Assembly (NCBI RefSeq): GCF_003217095.1
Contig: NZ_QJSR01000003.1
Coordinates: 55,276-119,275 of the forward strand
Length of the DNA stretch: 64,000 nucleotides
Reading direction: 5' to 3'
Source: Rhizobium sp. PP-CC-3A-592
Lineage (GTDB): Bacteria; Pseudomonadota; Alphaproteobacteria; Rhizobiales; Rhizobiaceae
A model generated the notes under the pieces. That model saw nothing but the letters and a program-made list of their open reading frames with translations. It was not told the origin of the DNA and made no database searches. The stretch's first letter is position 1. Each line of letters begins with the position of its first letter. Both the position numbers and the translations under genes were made by a program. Shown piece by piece: positions 34,567-44,103 of this stretch.

Positions 34567-35562
34567 TTAGGCGGCGAGCGGCTTTACCTCCGCCTTGTCC
34601 CTCAGTCGCGCTGCATATTTCTGGGCGATCACGGCGCAGGCCATAAGCTGGATCTGATGGAACAGCATCAGCGGCAGCACGATGGCTCCGACGGAGGACG
34701 AGGCGTTGCCGAAGATGGCATTGGCCATGGGCACGCCGCTGGCGAGCGACTTCTTCGATCCGCAGAAGGTGATGGTGATCTCGTCTTCCTTGGAGAAGCC
34801 GAGAAGGCGGCTGCCGAACATGGTGATGCAGAGGACCGTGGCCAGGAGCGCCATATCGACGAGGATAACGGCGGCGATATCGCCGAGCGAGAACGTGTGC
34901 CACAGCCCTTCCATAACGGCCTCGGAGAACGCGAGGTAGACGACCATCAGGATGGAGCCGCGATCGACGGGCATCAGGAGTTTCTTGCGCGAGCGGATCC
35001 AGTTCCCGATCCAGGGCTGCAGGATCTGTCCGACGACGAACGGCAGCATCAGCTGCAGAAGAATGCTCTGCAGCGCATCCCAGGAAAACCCACCGCCGCC
35101 CGTGGTGGACAGGACGAGGCCCGTCAGCAGCGGCGTCAGGAACATGCCGAAGATGTTGGACCCGGAGGCCGCCACGATCGCTGCGGGCACATTGCCGCCG
35201 GCCATCGATGTAAACGCGATCGATGACTGGACCGTCGAGGGCAGGACGCAGAGAAAAAGGATGCCGGTATAGAGCGGGGCGGCGAGAACCGACGACGGGA
35301 TGAGGCCGATGGCGAGGCCCAGAAGCGGAAATATGCAGAATGTCGTCAAGAGGATCGTCATGTGTAGCCGCCAGTGCAGTGCCCCCGCCACCACGGTATC
35401 GCGCGACAGGCGCGCGCCATGGAGGAAGAACAGGAGCCCGATCGCAATGTCCGTCGCGATATCGAAGACATCGGCATATCGCCCATGGATCGGCAGGAGC
35501 GACGCAAGAATGACGGTGCAGACGAGGAGGACGGTGAAGGTATCGGGCAGGTAGCGGCGCAT
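34567..35562 (-). CDS. Bile acid:sodium symporter family transporter (SBF-like, YfeH type)
   Basis: The 331-residue protein has about nine to ten membrane segments with the family blocks IGLLFFLHGARLSRD, FLCVLPSTVQSSIAFTSMAGGN and ITFCGSKKSLASGVPMANAIF, where the crossed Gly/Ser-rich loops carry the sodium sites. Substrates of the YfeH group are unknown; organic anions are likely. The start at ATG 35562 begins the first membrane segment; an upstream in-frame start adds 23 polar residues. It is divergent from a LysR regulator, which probably controls it. Confidence 0.85.
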   Translation of the reverse strand: MRRYLPDTFTVLLVCTVILASLLPIHGRYADVFDIATDIAIGLLFFLHGARLSRDTVVAGALHWRLHMTILLTTFCIFPLLGLAIGLIPSSVLAAPLYTGILFLCVLPSTVQSSIAFTSMAGGNVPAAIVAASGSNIFGMFLTPLLTGLVLSTTGGGGFSWDALQSILLQLMLPFVVGQILQPWIGNWIRSRKKLLMPVDRGSILMVVYLAFSEAVMEGLWHTFSLGDIAAVILVDMALLATVLCITMFGSRLLGFSKEDEITITFCGSKKSLASGVPMANAIFGNASSSVGAIVLPLMLFHQIQLMACAVIAQKYAARLRDKAEVKPLAA

Positions 35563-35630
35563 GGTGGTGATCCCTTGATGGCCCTGGGGACAGGTCTTTC
35601 CTTGAAGTTGCGTCGCGTCATCGCTTATCA

Positions 35631-35648
35631 TGTTTCAAGATGCAAACA
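35631..35648. promoter_or_regulatory. Candidate LysR-type binding site between the symporter and lysR genes
   Basis: TGTTT (35631-35635) and AAACA (35644-35648) form an inverted repeat with eight bases between. It fits the T-N11-A dyad recognised by LysR-type regulators and lies 29 bases before the regulator's GTG. Confidence 0.4.
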
Positions 35649-35676
35649 CTAACAGTCATTATAAAGTCCGATAACC

Positions 35677-36531
35677 GTGCTCAACCTCACCCATCTCGCC
35701 AGTTTCGTCATGCTTGAGCAAACCGGCAGCTTCACGGAGGCGGCTCTGCGTCTCGGCATCGGTCAGTCCACGGTCACGCAGCATATTCAGAGGCTAGAAA
35801 AGGCGCTCGGGCGCCAACTGGTGTTCCGCGATACGCACCAAGTGCGGCTGACGGCGGAGGGAGAAGCGCTTCTCGGCCACGCCCGCGGCATGCTCGACCT
35901 GAATGGCAAGGTCGCGGCACTCTTCGGTGAGAACCGGTTGCGCGGGCGTTTGCGGCTCGGCGTTTCGGAGGATGTCGTGGCCAGTCGCCTGACGGCGATC
36001 CTGGCGGATTTCATCCGGCTCTATCCTCTGGTGGATCTCGAAATGACGGTTGCCCTCAGTGCCGTGCTCAACCAGATGCAGGATGCGGGCGATCTCGATC
36101 TGGTGCTCGCCAAGCGCCACATCGGTGAAACGCATGGGCGGCTGCTCTATCGCGAGCCGCTCGTCTGGCTTGCACAGGACCCTGATCTCCTGCTGTCCCG
36201 CGGAAACGCCTTGCCGCTCATCGCCTTCCCCCCACCCTCGATCACCCGGCGCATCGCGCAGAAGGGGCTTGACGCGGCACGCATGCCCTGGCGGATCGTC
36301 TGCACCTGCGGCAGTCTGAGCGGGCTGACGGCCGCGGCGCGCGCAGGCATGGGGTTTCTGGTCCAGCCGCGCAGCATGGCGCCGAGCGGCCTGCGCGAGG
36401 TCTCGGCAGATCGTCTTCCGCCGCTTGCGGATGTGGAATTCGTGCTTGTGCAGAGACGTGGCGCCGACGCAGCGCTCGTCGATGCACTGTCGAACCTCAT
36501 CGTCGCGCAGATCGCGCCGCATCATGCGTAA
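35677..36531 (+). CDS. LysR-family transcriptional regulator
   Basis: The 284-residue protein has an N-terminal winged helix (LASFVMLEQTGSFTEAALRLGIGQSTVTQHIQRLEKALG) and a type-2 periplasmic-binding-like effector domain (RGRLRLGVSEDVVASRLTAIL onwards, GLTAAARAGMGFLVQPRSM). It starts with GTG 35677. Divergent orientation to the symporter gene, with a candidate LysR site between them, predicts local regulation; the inducer is unknown. Confidence 0.88.
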   Translation: MLNLTHLASFVMLEQTGSFTEAALRLGIGQSTVTQHIQRLEKALGRQLVFRDTHQVRLTAEGEALLGHARGMLDLNGKVAALFGENRLRGRLRLGVSEDVVASRLTAILADFIRLYPLVDLEMTVALSAVLNQMQDAGDLDLVLAKRHIGETHGRLLYREPLVWLAQDPDLLLSRGNALPLIAFPPPSITRRIAQKGLDAARMPWRIVCTCGSLSGLTAAARAGMGFLVQPRSMAPSGLREVSADRLPPLADVEFVLVQRRGADAALVDALSNLIVAQIAPHHA

Positions 36532-36567
36532 GGCCGCAGCTCATTTCGAGCCCCGGACAACGGCCCA

Positions 36568-36598
36568 AAACGCAAAACGCCCGCGGCAATCGCGGGCG
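36568..36598 (-). terminator. Intrinsic terminator of the DUF1127 gene
   Basis: CGCCCGCG (36578-36585) pairs with CGCGGGCG (36591-36598) across GCAAT. Read on the minus strand the stem is followed by TTTTGCGTTTTG. Confidence 0.7.
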
Positions 36599-36662
36599 TG
36601 AAGCAAATGGTCTTGAGGTTATCCGTGCAGCTCCCGCTTCAGCAGAAACGCTGACCCCGGAC

Positions 36663-36806
36663 TTAGCGGATGGCAGCGCGGGCGACGCTGGTGATCTCGG
36701 AGCGGGAGATGCCGAGGTCGTTGAGTTCGCGCGTCGACATGCGGCCGAGTTCGGTCACCGTCTGACGATACTTGCGCCAGTTATTGAAGGAGCGTGCTAC
36801 GTTCAT
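36663..36806 (-). CDS. Small DUF1127 protein (47 aa)
   Basis: The 47-residue Arg-rich protein ends with the DUF1127 motif: NNWRKYRQTVTELGRMSTRELNDLGISRSEI. ATG 36806 is preceded by AAGGGGATC. Rhizobial DUF1127 proteins of exactly this size are abundant, often multi-copy, and some influence phosphate and RNA metabolism; the role of this one is unknown. A long leader of about 170 bases separates it from the AraC gene. Confidence 0.85.
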   Translation of the reverse strand: MNVARSFNNWRKYRQTVTELGRMSTRELNDLGISRSEITSVARAAIR

Positions 36807-36978
36807 GATGATCCCCTTTCCAAGGTCTCCAGCGTTGGCGAAACCCTTGTTTCGTCTCTTCCGCTGTGTTGAGACCTTTATACGCGTGCACCGCAGCATC
36901 GACCAGCGCGAAAGCCTCAGGTGACGTATGCAAGAGCCGCATGCCTCGGATTTGCAGAGGTTAAGAGATCTGTAAGAC

Positions 36979-37923
36979 TTATCTGATCTCGGCGTTCGCC
37001 CTGATGGGGGCAGGCGCCCTCCCCGACACGTCCCGCGGCTCAACAACGCTTGCATACATGCCTGTCGTACGAAATTCCGTCGGGCTTGCACCGAAATGCC
37101 GGCGGAAGACCTTGGCGAAGTAATTGGGCTCCTCGAAGCCCGACATCAGCGAGATCTCTTTGACAGAAAGGTTTGCCGCCTGCGTCAACAGCTTTGCAGC
37201 GCGTTGCAGCCGCTTGCGCATCACGAACTCCGCCGGCGGCATGCCCTCGGTGGCGCTGAAGACGCGGGAGAAATGCGCGCGGCTGAGCCCGGACACGCGC
37301 GCGAGCTCCTCCACGGGCAGCGGCTTCTCCAGATTGTCGGCAATATGGGTCAGGACATGCTGCATCGTGCGATATTCCTGCCCGAACACCGGATGCGCCC
37401 CGAAGACATCGTCGTAAAGCGCCATCGCCGCCTCATAGGCGATGGCCGAAGCCCGGCCCGGCATTTCTCCGCCGTCATGGATCAGCCGGTAGCTGCAATC
37501 GGCGAGGTGCTCGATCGTTTCCGGCTGGAGCAAGAGGATCGGCCCATTGGCGGAGAGAATGGCCTGGTGCAGGCGCATCGCCTCCTCGCCGTTCATGGAA
37601 ATCCAGAAGAACTCCCACCGCCCGCCGGGTTCCAGCCAATAGCGATGATTGTCCGGCACGGTGACCAGCAGGGTTTCGCCTGGTGTCACGCGGTAGGCTC
37701 GCCCGTCATAACGCAGGTTGCCGGCGCCGGAAATCGTGTGTTGCAAAACCGTGAACGGTGTCTGTCCGCGCTTGCGCCCGTCCCAGTCATAGTTGGGTTT
37801 TTCGCGGATCTCGTAACCGGTGCTCGTCGGCATGGTGTGCAGCCGATGCCGCCCGCGCGGCAGGGAAACGGTCCTCATGCACGGCCCGCTGGCCATCAAT
37901 CTCTGCAGCATAGAATTACCCAT
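36979..37923 (-). CDS. agpT: AraC-family regulator of the alpha-galactoside operon (AgpT-like)
   Basis: The 314-residue protein has an N-terminal cupin sensor domain (VLQHTISGAGNLRYDGRAYRVTPGETLLVTVPDNH) and two C-terminal helix-turn-helix units (VEELARVSGLSRAHFSRVFSA and VKEISLMSGFEEPNYFAKVFRRHFGASPTEFR). It is divergent from the GH4-agpABCD operon, as agpT is in Sinorhizobium, so it is probably its activator in response to melibiose or raffinose. I start at ATG 37923, with GAGAGGG upstream; a start at 37947 is also possible. The symbol rests on context more than on sequence. Confidence 0.75.
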   Translation of the reverse strand: MGNSMLQRLMASGPCMRTVSLPRGRHRLHTMPTSTGYEIREKPNYDWDGRKRGQTPFTVLQHTISGAGNLRYDGRAYRVTPGETLLVTVPDNHRYWLEPGGRWEFFWISMNGEEAMRLHQAILSANGPILLLQPETIEHLADCSYRLIHDGGEMPGRASAIAYEAAMALYDDVFGAHPVFGQEYRTMQHVLTHIADNLEKPLPVEELARVSGLSRAHFSRVFSATEGMPPAEFVMRKRLQRAAKLLTQAANLSVKEISLMSGFEEPNYFAKVFRRHFGASPTEFRTTGMYASVVEPRDVSGRAPAPIRANAEIR

Positions 37924-38111
37924 GAAAGCACAATCCCTCTCTATCACGCTTCGATATTATACGCATAATGCCGCCTAAGGGAGCAATAGCGGGAGAGTAC
38001 AGAGCGATGGATGAAAGCCGAACGGGAAGCCTGAATGGCTTCAAGCCGCGCTTGCACCGCGCGATTTTACCCGGCTGAACGAACAGACCCATTCGGAGGA
38101 CAAAGACCGCC

Positions 38112-39578
38112 ATGAGCAGCTTCAAGATCGCCATCATCGGCGCAGGCAGCGTCGGCTTCACCAAGAAGCTTTTCACGGACATCCTGTCCGTACCGGAATT
38201 CGCTGAGATCGAGGTCGCACTGACCGACATCAGCGAGCAGAATCTCTCGATGATCAAGACGATCCTCGACCGCATCGTTGAAGCCAACCGCCTGCCGACC
38301 AAGGTGACGGCGACGACGGATCGCCGCAAAGCCATCGAAGGTGCGCGCTATGTGATCAGCTGCGTCCGCGTCGGCGGGCTCGGCGCTTATGCGGACGATA
38401 TCCGCATTCCCCTGAAATACGGCGTCGATCAGTGCGTCGGCGACACGATCTGCGCCGGCGGCATTCTCTACGGCCAGCGCAACATTCCCGTCATCCTCGA
38501 TTTTTGCAAGGACATCCGCGAGCTTGCCGAACCCGGCGCGAAGTTCCTGAACTACGCCAACCCCATGGCGATGAACACCTGGGCGGCGATCGAGTATGGC
38601 AAGGTGGACACGATCGGTCTCTGCCATGGCGTCCAGCATGGCGGCGAGCAGATCGCCGAAATCCTCGGTGCCAAGGACGGCGAACTCGACTTCATCTGCT
38701 CGGGCATCAACCACCAGACCTGGTTCACGGATGTTCGCCTGAAGGGCCGCAAGATCGGCAAGGACGAATTGGTCGCAGCCTTCGAAGCGCATCCGGTCTT
38801 CTCACAGCAGGAGAAGCTGCGCATCGACGTCCTCAAGCGCTTCGGCGTCTACTCCACCGAGAGCAACGGTCATCTGTCCGAGTACCTGCCCTGGTATCGC
38901 AAGCGGCCGGAGGAAATCACCCGCTGGATCGACATGTCGGACTGGATCCACGGCGAGACCGGAGGCTATCTCCGCTACTCCACGGAAACACGCAACTGGT
39001 TCGAAACCGAATTCCCGCAATTCCTGGAAAGTGCCGGCAAGCCGCTCGATCCGGCCAAGCGTTCCAACGAGCATGCGAGCCACATTCTCGAGGCGCTGGA
39101 AACGGGGCGGGTCTATCGCGGCCACTTCAACGTCAAGAACAATGGCGTCATCACCAATCTTCCGGCCGATGCCATCATCGAATCGCCCGGCTTCGTTGAT
39201 CGCTTCGGCATCAACATGGTCGCCGGCATCACGCTGCCGGAAGCCTGCGCGGCAACCTGCATCGCCTCGATCAACGTTCAGCGCATGTCCGTCCATTCCG
39301 CCATCTCCGGCGATATCGATCTTCTGAAGCTCGCCGTGCTGCACGACCCGCTGGTCGGCGCGATCTGCACGCCGGACGAAGTCTGGCAGATGGTGGACGA
39401 GATGGTCGTCGCCCAGGCCGAATGGCTACCGCAATATGCCCATGCCGTTCCGGAAGCCCGCGAACGCCTGAAGCATGCTACGGTGAAGACCCGAGACTGG
39501 AAGGGCGTCGCCCGCCGTGAAGTCCGCTCCATCGAGGAGTTGAGGGCCGAGAAGGCCGAACTGCGGGCCGCGAGCTAA
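38112..39578 (+). CDS. melA: GH4 alpha-galactosidase, first copy (MelA/AgaL type)
   Basis: The 488-residue family 4 glycosidase uses NAD+ and Mn2+ in a redox-elimination mechanism. The N-terminal Rossmann motif is IAIIGAGSVGFTKKLFTDIL. NYANPMAMNTWA and GLCHGVQHG carry the substrate- and metal-binding Asn, Cys and His residues, and SGINHQTWF follows. It hydrolyses alpha-galactosides imported by AgpABCD. It opens the operon with a GGAGG SD. In Sinorhizobium the agp cluster likewise contains two alpha-galactosidase genes (agaL1/agaL2), and this corresponds to the one before agpA. Confidence 0.88.
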   Translation: MSSFKIAIIGAGSVGFTKKLFTDILSVPEFAEIEVALTDISEQNLSMIKTILDRIVEANRLPTKVTATTDRRKAIEGARYVISCVRVGGLGAYADDIRIPLKYGVDQCVGDTICAGGILYGQRNIPVILDFCKDIRELAEPGAKFLNYANPMAMNTWAAIEYGKVDTIGLCHGVQHGGEQIAEILGAKDGELDFICSGINHQTWFTDVRLKGRKIGKDELVAAFEAHPVFSQQEKLRIDVLKRFGVYSTESNGHLSEYLPWYRKRPEEITRWIDMSDWIHGETGGYLRYSTETRNWFETEFPQFLESAGKPLDPAKRSNEHASHILEALETGRVYRGHFNVKNNGVITNLPADAIIESPGFVDRFGINMVAGITLPEACAATCIASINVQRMSVHSAISGDIDLLKLAVLHDPLVGAICTPDEVWQMVDEMVVAQAEWLPQYAHAVPEARERLKHATVKTRDWKGVARREVRSIEELRAEKAELRAAS

Positions 39579-39595
39579 GAACGGCTTGAACCATG

Positions 39596-39630
39596 AGACG
39601 GCCCGCTTCTGGAGGAGAAGCGGACCGTCT
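39596..39630 (+). other. Intercistronic hairpin between GH4 and agpA genes
   Basis: AGACGG-CCCGCTTCT pairs with AGAAGCGG-CCGTCT around a GGAG-containing loop with one internal mismatch, and only TGTTCC follows. It is a strong stem without a full T-tract, so transcript stabilisation or partial attenuation that sets AgpA levels is more likely than full termination. Confidence 0.55.
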
Positions 39631-39688
39631 TGTTCCGGAGGAGTGCCGCAGCCGGGGGAGCCGGACCGGCAGAGATTGAGGGAGAGAC

Positions 39689-41782
39689 ATGACCATGACA
39701 TCGAACCGCCATTTGAGGGCCGTCGCCGCGCTGATGCTCGGCGTATCCGCCTTCGCAATGACCGCCTCGGCCTCCGAGCCGACCGTCGCGCCGGAAGCGC
39801 CGCCCTTTCCCGGGCAGGGCAAGATCACCTATGTGCCGCGCGACTCGATCCTCGAGTTCAAGGCGCTGCCGAAATACAGCGAGCCGGACTGGGTGACGGA
39901 AAAATTCGTCGCGACCGGCAAGCTGCCGCCGGTGGAACAGCGCCTGCCGAAGGAGCCGCTGGTCTACAAGACAGGCAATATGCCGGACGGCATCGGCGTC
40001 TATGGCGACACGCTGCGCCACGTCATCGGCGGACGGCCGGAAGGCTGGAACTATTCCGCCGGGCAGACGCAGGGCTGGGGCGGCATCGACATCGCCATGT
40101 CGGAGTGCCTGACGCGCACTGCGCCGTTGTTCCAGGTGGAAGCGACCGACGTCGAGCCGTTGCCGAACCTCGCGCGAAGCTGGGAGTGGTCGCAGGACGG
40201 CCACAAGCTGACCATGCATCTGGTCGAGGGTGCGAAATGGTCCGATGGCGTCGAATTCACCTCCGACGACCTCATGTTCTACTGGAACGACAATGTGGTC
40301 GATCCCAACGTGACACCGCTCAATGGCGCCTCTCCCGAGACGTTCGGCGAGGGCACGACACTGAAAGCCATCGATGCCTACACGGTCGAGTGGACCTTCA
40401 AGGACGCCTTCCCGCGCCAGCATCTGTTTGCCATGGCCTATGGCACCTTCTGCCCGGGGCCGGCGCATATTCTGAAAACCAAGCATCCGAAGTACAACAA
40501 GGATTTCACCTACGACCAATACAAGAACGGCTTCCCCGCCCAGTACATGAACATCCCGGTCATGGGCGCCTGGGTTCCGGTGTCCTACAGGCCGGACGAC
40601 ATGATCGTGCTGCGCCGCAATCCCTATTACTGGAAGGTGGACGAAGCCGGCCACCAGCTGCCTTACGTCAACGAACTGCACTACAAGCTCTCGACCTGGG
40701 CCGACCGCGACGTGCAGGCGATTGCCGGCTCCGGCGACTTTTCGAACCTCGAGCAGCCGGAGAACTTCGTCGAGAGCCTGAAGCGTGCCGCACAGGAAAG
40801 CGCCCCTGCCCGCCTCGCCTTCGGCGCGCGCCTTATCGGCTATAACCTGCACATGAACTTCTCGGCCAATGGCTGGGGCGACCCGGACGAGCGGACCAAG
40901 GCCGTGCGCGCGCTCAACCGCAATCCAGATTTCCGCAAGGCGATCACCATGGCGGTCGATCGCAAGAAGATCGGCGACAGCCTCGTGAAGGGGCCGTTCA
41001 CCTCGATCTATCCCGGCGGCATCTCGTCCGGCACCAGCTTCTACGACCGCCAGTCGACCGTCTACTATCCGTTCGATCTGGAGGGCGCCAAGGCGCTCCT
41101 GGAGAAGATCGGCCTGAAGGACACGGACGGCAACGGCTTCGTCAACTTCCCCGCGGGCACCGCCGGCGGCGATGACGTGCAGATCGTGCTTCTCTCGACC
41201 TCCGACTACGGCACGGACCGCAATCTGGCCGAAGGCGTGATCGGGCAGATGGAGCAGCTGGGCATCAAGGTCACGCTCAACTCGCTCGACGGCGTCAAGC
41301 GCGACGCGGCCCGCGATGCCGGGCGGTTCGACTGGACCCTGCTGCGTCACAATTCGGAGATTTCCTCCGTCGTCCAGAACACGCCGCAGCTGGCTCCGAC
41401 TGGCCCGCGCACCAGCTGGCACCACCGCGCCGGCCCTGACGGCACGATGGACCTGATGCCGTTCGAAAAGGAAATGGTCGCGACCGTCAACAGCTTCATC
41501 GCGTCCAACGACAATGCCGAACGGCAGGACCTGATGAAGAAATATCAGAAGATCGCGACCGAGAACGTCGATACGGTCGGCCTGACGGAGTATCCGGGCG
41601 CGCTCATCATCAACAAGCGCTTCTCCAACATTCCCCCGGGCGCACCGATCTACATGTTCAACTGGGCCGAAGACACGATCCTGCGCGAACGCGTCTTCGT
41701 CAGCGCCGACAAGCAGGGCGATTACGAGCTGTTCAAGCAGCAGCTTCCCGGCAAGCCCGGAGACCCCGGTCCGATCAACTGA
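39689..41782 (+). CDS. agpA: Alpha-galactoside ABC transporter periplasmic binding protein
   Basis: The 697-residue family-5 (peptide/opine-type) binding protein has a signal peptide ending near ASA (residue 28-30). It shows the family motif of a long acid helix (LPNLARSWEWSQDGHKLTMHLVEGAKWSDGVEFTSDDLMFYWND) and RKAITMAVDRKKI. The size is larger than DppA/OppA (about 530) and matches AgpA, which imports melibiose and raffinose in Sinorhizobium. Position between the GH4 gene and DppBCDF-like genes supports this. The start is ATG 39689, with GAGGGAGAG upstream; ATG 39695 is an alternative. Confidence 0.88.
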   Translation: MTMTSNRHLRAVAALMLGVSAFAMTASASEPTVAPEAPPFPGQGKITYVPRDSILEFKALPKYSEPDWVTEKFVATGKLPPVEQRLPKEPLVYKTGNMPDGIGVYGDTLRHVIGGRPEGWNYSAGQTQGWGGIDIAMSECLTRTAPLFQVEATDVEPLPNLARSWEWSQDGHKLTMHLVEGAKWSDGVEFTSDDLMFYWNDNVVDPNVTPLNGASPETFGEGTTLKAIDAYTVEWTFKDAFPRQHLFAMAYGTFCPGPAHILKTKHPKYNKDFTYDQYKNGFPAQYMNIPVMGAWVPVSYRPDDMIVLRRNPYYWKVDEAGHQLPYVNELHYKLSTWADRDVQAIAGSGDFSNLEQPENFVESLKRAAQESAPARLAFGARLIGYNLHMNFSANGWGDPDERTKAVRALNRNPDFRKAITMAVDRKKIGDSLVKGPFTSIYPGGISSGTSFYDRQSTVYYPFDLEGAKALLEKIGLKDTDGNGFVNFPAGTAGGDDVQIVLLSTSDYGTDRNLAEGVIGQMEQLGIKVTLNSLDGVKRDAARDAGRFDWTLLRHNSEISSVVQNTPQLAPTGPRTSWHHRAGPDGTMDLMPFEKEMVATVNSFIASNDNAERQDLMKKYQKIATENVDTVGLTEYPGALIINKRFSNIPPGAPIYMFNWAEDTILRERVFVSADKQGDYELFKQQLPGKPGDPGPIN

Positions 41783-41922
41783 TCGGAGCACGGCCCAATC
41801 AACTGATTGAGGCCCGGCCCTTTGACATCACCGCCGCCGGGTATTCCGGCGGCAGAGAAAAATGACCGCACGGGCGCATGGCAGCGTCGCGTCCGGCGGC
41901 CCGTTTTCCTAAAGGATACGAC

Positions 41923-42936
41923 ATGCTCAGGTTTTTGCTTGTGCGGATCGCCTCCGCGCTGCCGGTGCTCTTCGTCCTGAGCGTCGTCACCTTCACCATC
42001 ATCCAGGCACCACCCGGCGACTATAGCGACTATATCCGCTCGCAGGCGATCAACCAGGGCGGCGCTTCCTTCGAGGAAGCCGACGCCCAGGCGCAGGCCT
42101 ACAAGATCGCGAACGGCCTCGATAAGCCGCTGCCCCTCCAATACGTCAACTGGGTCACGGGCATCGTCACGCGCGGCGATTTCGGCCACAGCCTGTTCTA
42201 TAACAAGCCAGTCTCGGAAGTGGTCGGCGAACGCCTGCCCCGTACGCTGGCGCTGGCACTCGTCTGCCACATCCTTGCCTCGGTCATCGGTATCACCTTC
42301 GGCATCCTCGCGGCCACGCGACAATACACCTGGGTGGATACGCTGCTTTCGGGCATCTCGTTCCTTGGCATGACGGTGCCGCGCTTCCTGATGGCGCTGA
42401 TCATCGTCTACATCATGGTGTTTCACTTCAATGTCAGCGAGATCGGCTCGTTCCAGTCGGCCCGCTACGGCGGCGCCCCCTGGTCCTGGGACAAGTTCGT
42501 CGATCTCCTGAAGCATGTCTGGCCGGTCATCGCCATCGCAACCTTCGGTGGCCTCGCCTACAATATGCGGGTCATGCGCGGCAATCTGCTCGACACGCTG
42601 AACGCGCAATATGTCGAAACCGCCCGCGCCAAGGGTCTCTCCGAGCGCAAGGTGATCATGCGCCATGCGGTGCCCAATGCGCTGCATCCGCTGGTGATGT
42701 ACCAGGGCGTCGTCCTCCCCTACATGCTGACCGGTGAGATCGAGACGGCCATCATCTTCGCCCTGCCGACCGTCGGCCCCGCCATCGTCGGCTCCATGGC
42801 CGTGGGTGACGTCTATGTCACCGCGACCTTCATGCTCGTGCTCTCCGCCACCCTGATCGTCGGTAACATCATCGCCGACCTGCTGCTCGCCGCTCTCGAC
42901 CCCCGCGTCCGCCAGATGGGAGGGGCCACCGCATGA
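41923..42936 (+). CDS. agpB: Alpha-galactoside ABC transporter permease 1 (DppB-like)
   Basis: The 337-residue permease has six membrane segments, starting LRFLLVRIASALPVLFVLSVVTFTII as in DppB/OppB, and the ATPase-contact loop YVETARAKGLSERKVIMRHAVPNALHPL. ATG 41923 follows AAAGGATA. It overlaps agpC by four bases (ATGA). The 140-base spacer before it holds two small palindromic repeats (41775-41810). Confidence 0.88.
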   Translation: MLRFLLVRIASALPVLFVLSVVTFTIIQAPPGDYSDYIRSQAINQGGASFEEADAQAQAYKIANGLDKPLPLQYVNWVTGIVTRGDFGHSLFYNKPVSEVVGERLPRTLALALVCHILASVIGITFGILAATRQYTWVDTLLSGISFLGMTVPRFLMALIIVYIMVFHFNVSEIGSFQSARYGGAPWSWDKFVDLLKHVWPVIAIATFGGLAYNMRVMRGNLLDTLNAQYVETARAKGLSERKVIMRHAVPNALHPLVMYQGVVLPYMLTGEIETAIIFALPTVGPAIVGSMAVGDVYVTATFMLVLSATLIVGNIIADLLLAALDPRVRQMGGATA

Positions 42937-44090
42937 GCTTCGAAACCCAGGCCACCCTGCCGATTGCAACCTCCGCCACGGAGCAGCACGAGACCGCACC
43001 CCAGGCGGGCGAGCGCCATCGCAACGAGAGCTACATGTCGCTCGTCTGGCGGCGGCTTAGGAAATCCTGGACCGGCATGCTCGGCCTGATCCTCGTCTGC
43101 CTGCTGCTGTTCTCGGCGGTCTTTGCGGATTTCCTGTCGCCGGTCGATCCCAAGGCGACGAATGTGGGCTTCTCGCCGCCGCAACTGCCGAGCTTCACCG
43201 ACAAGGACGGCAACTTCGTCTTCCCTCCACGGGTTTACCCGGTGCGGGAAACGGACGAACTTGATCCGGTCACGTTCCAGCCGATCATCGGCCCGGATTA
43301 CGACAATCCGCAGATCATCGGGCTCTTCGTCAAGGGCGCGCCCTACCGGCTGCTCGGCCTCATTCCGCTCGACCGCCACCTGATCGGCACGCAGGACGGT
43401 TCGCCGATCCATTTCCTCGGAACTGACAAGTTCGGGCGGGATGTCCTCTCCCGCATGCTTTACGGCTCGCGGATCTCGTTATCGATTGCCCTGACCGTGG
43501 TGTTCATCGTCACCGTCGTCGGCACCACGGTCGGCATGGTCTCGGGCTATTTCGGCGGCCGCTTCGATGCCTGGATGCAGCGCTTCGTGGAGCTCGTCCT
43601 CGCCTTTCCGCAGCTGCCCCTCTACCTCGCGCTGACCTCGCTGATCCCGGTCACCGCGCCCACGCATGTGTTCCTCGTCTTCGTGGTCGGCGTCATGTCG
43701 GCGCTCGGCTGGGCTCAGATGTCGCGGGAGGTGCGCGGCAAGACGCTGGCGCTCGCCCGGATCGACTATGTCCGTGCCGCCATCGCGGTCGGTGCCAGCG
43801 ACCGGCGCATCATCCTCCAGCACATCTTCCCCAACGTCATGAGCCACGTGATCGTCGCGGTGACGCTGGCCATCCCGAGCGTGGTGCTCCTCGAATCCTT
43901 CCTCGGGTTCCTCGGTTTCGCGGTCAAGCCACCGCTGATCTCCTGGGGGCTGATGCTGCAGGACACCTCGACCTATTCCGTCATCGGGTCCTATCCCTGG
44001 ATCCTGTCGCCCGTCGGCATCGTCCTGATCACCGTCTTCGCCTTCAACGCACTCGGCGATGGCTTGCGCGATGCCATCGACCCCTATTGA
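42933..44090 (+). CDS. agpC: Alpha-galactoside ABC transporter permease 2 (DppC-like)
   Basis: The 385-residue protein has the DppC-type N-terminal cytoplasmic tail, a first helix TGMLGLILVCLLLFSAVFADFLSP, a large periplasmic insertion (about residues 70-150, longer than in DppC) containing HFLGTDKFGRDVLSRMLYGSRIS, and the EAA loop YVRAAIAVGASDRRIILQHIFPNVMSH. The insertion is probably adapted to the large AgpA binding protein. Confidence 0.88.
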   Translation: MSFETQATLPIATSATEQHETAPQAGERHRNESYMSLVWRRLRKSWTGMLGLILVCLLLFSAVFADFLSPVDPKATNVGFSPPQLPSFTDKDGNFVFPPRVYPVRETDELDPVTFQPIIGPDYDNPQIIGLFVKGAPYRLLGLIPLDRHLIGTQDGSPIHFLGTDKFGRDVLSRMLYGSRISLSIALTVVFIVTVVGTTVGMVSGYFGGRFDAWMQRFVELVLAFPQLPLYLALTSLIPVTAPTHVFLVFVVGVMSALGWAQMSREVRGKTLALARIDYVRAAIAVGASDRRIILQHIFPNVMSHVIVAVTLAIPSVVLLESFLGFLGFAVKPPLISWGLMLQDTSTYSVIGSYPWILSPVGIVLITVFAFNALGDGLRDAIDPY

Positions 44091-44103
44091 GAGGAGCGAG
44101 ACC

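Noticed and set aside
39575..41791. A 738-codon open frame antisense to agpA
   Set aside because: High GC and strong third-position bias leave the complementary frame free of stops. The sense frame encodes a complete, recognisable binding protein, and the antisense product has no domain and no SD.
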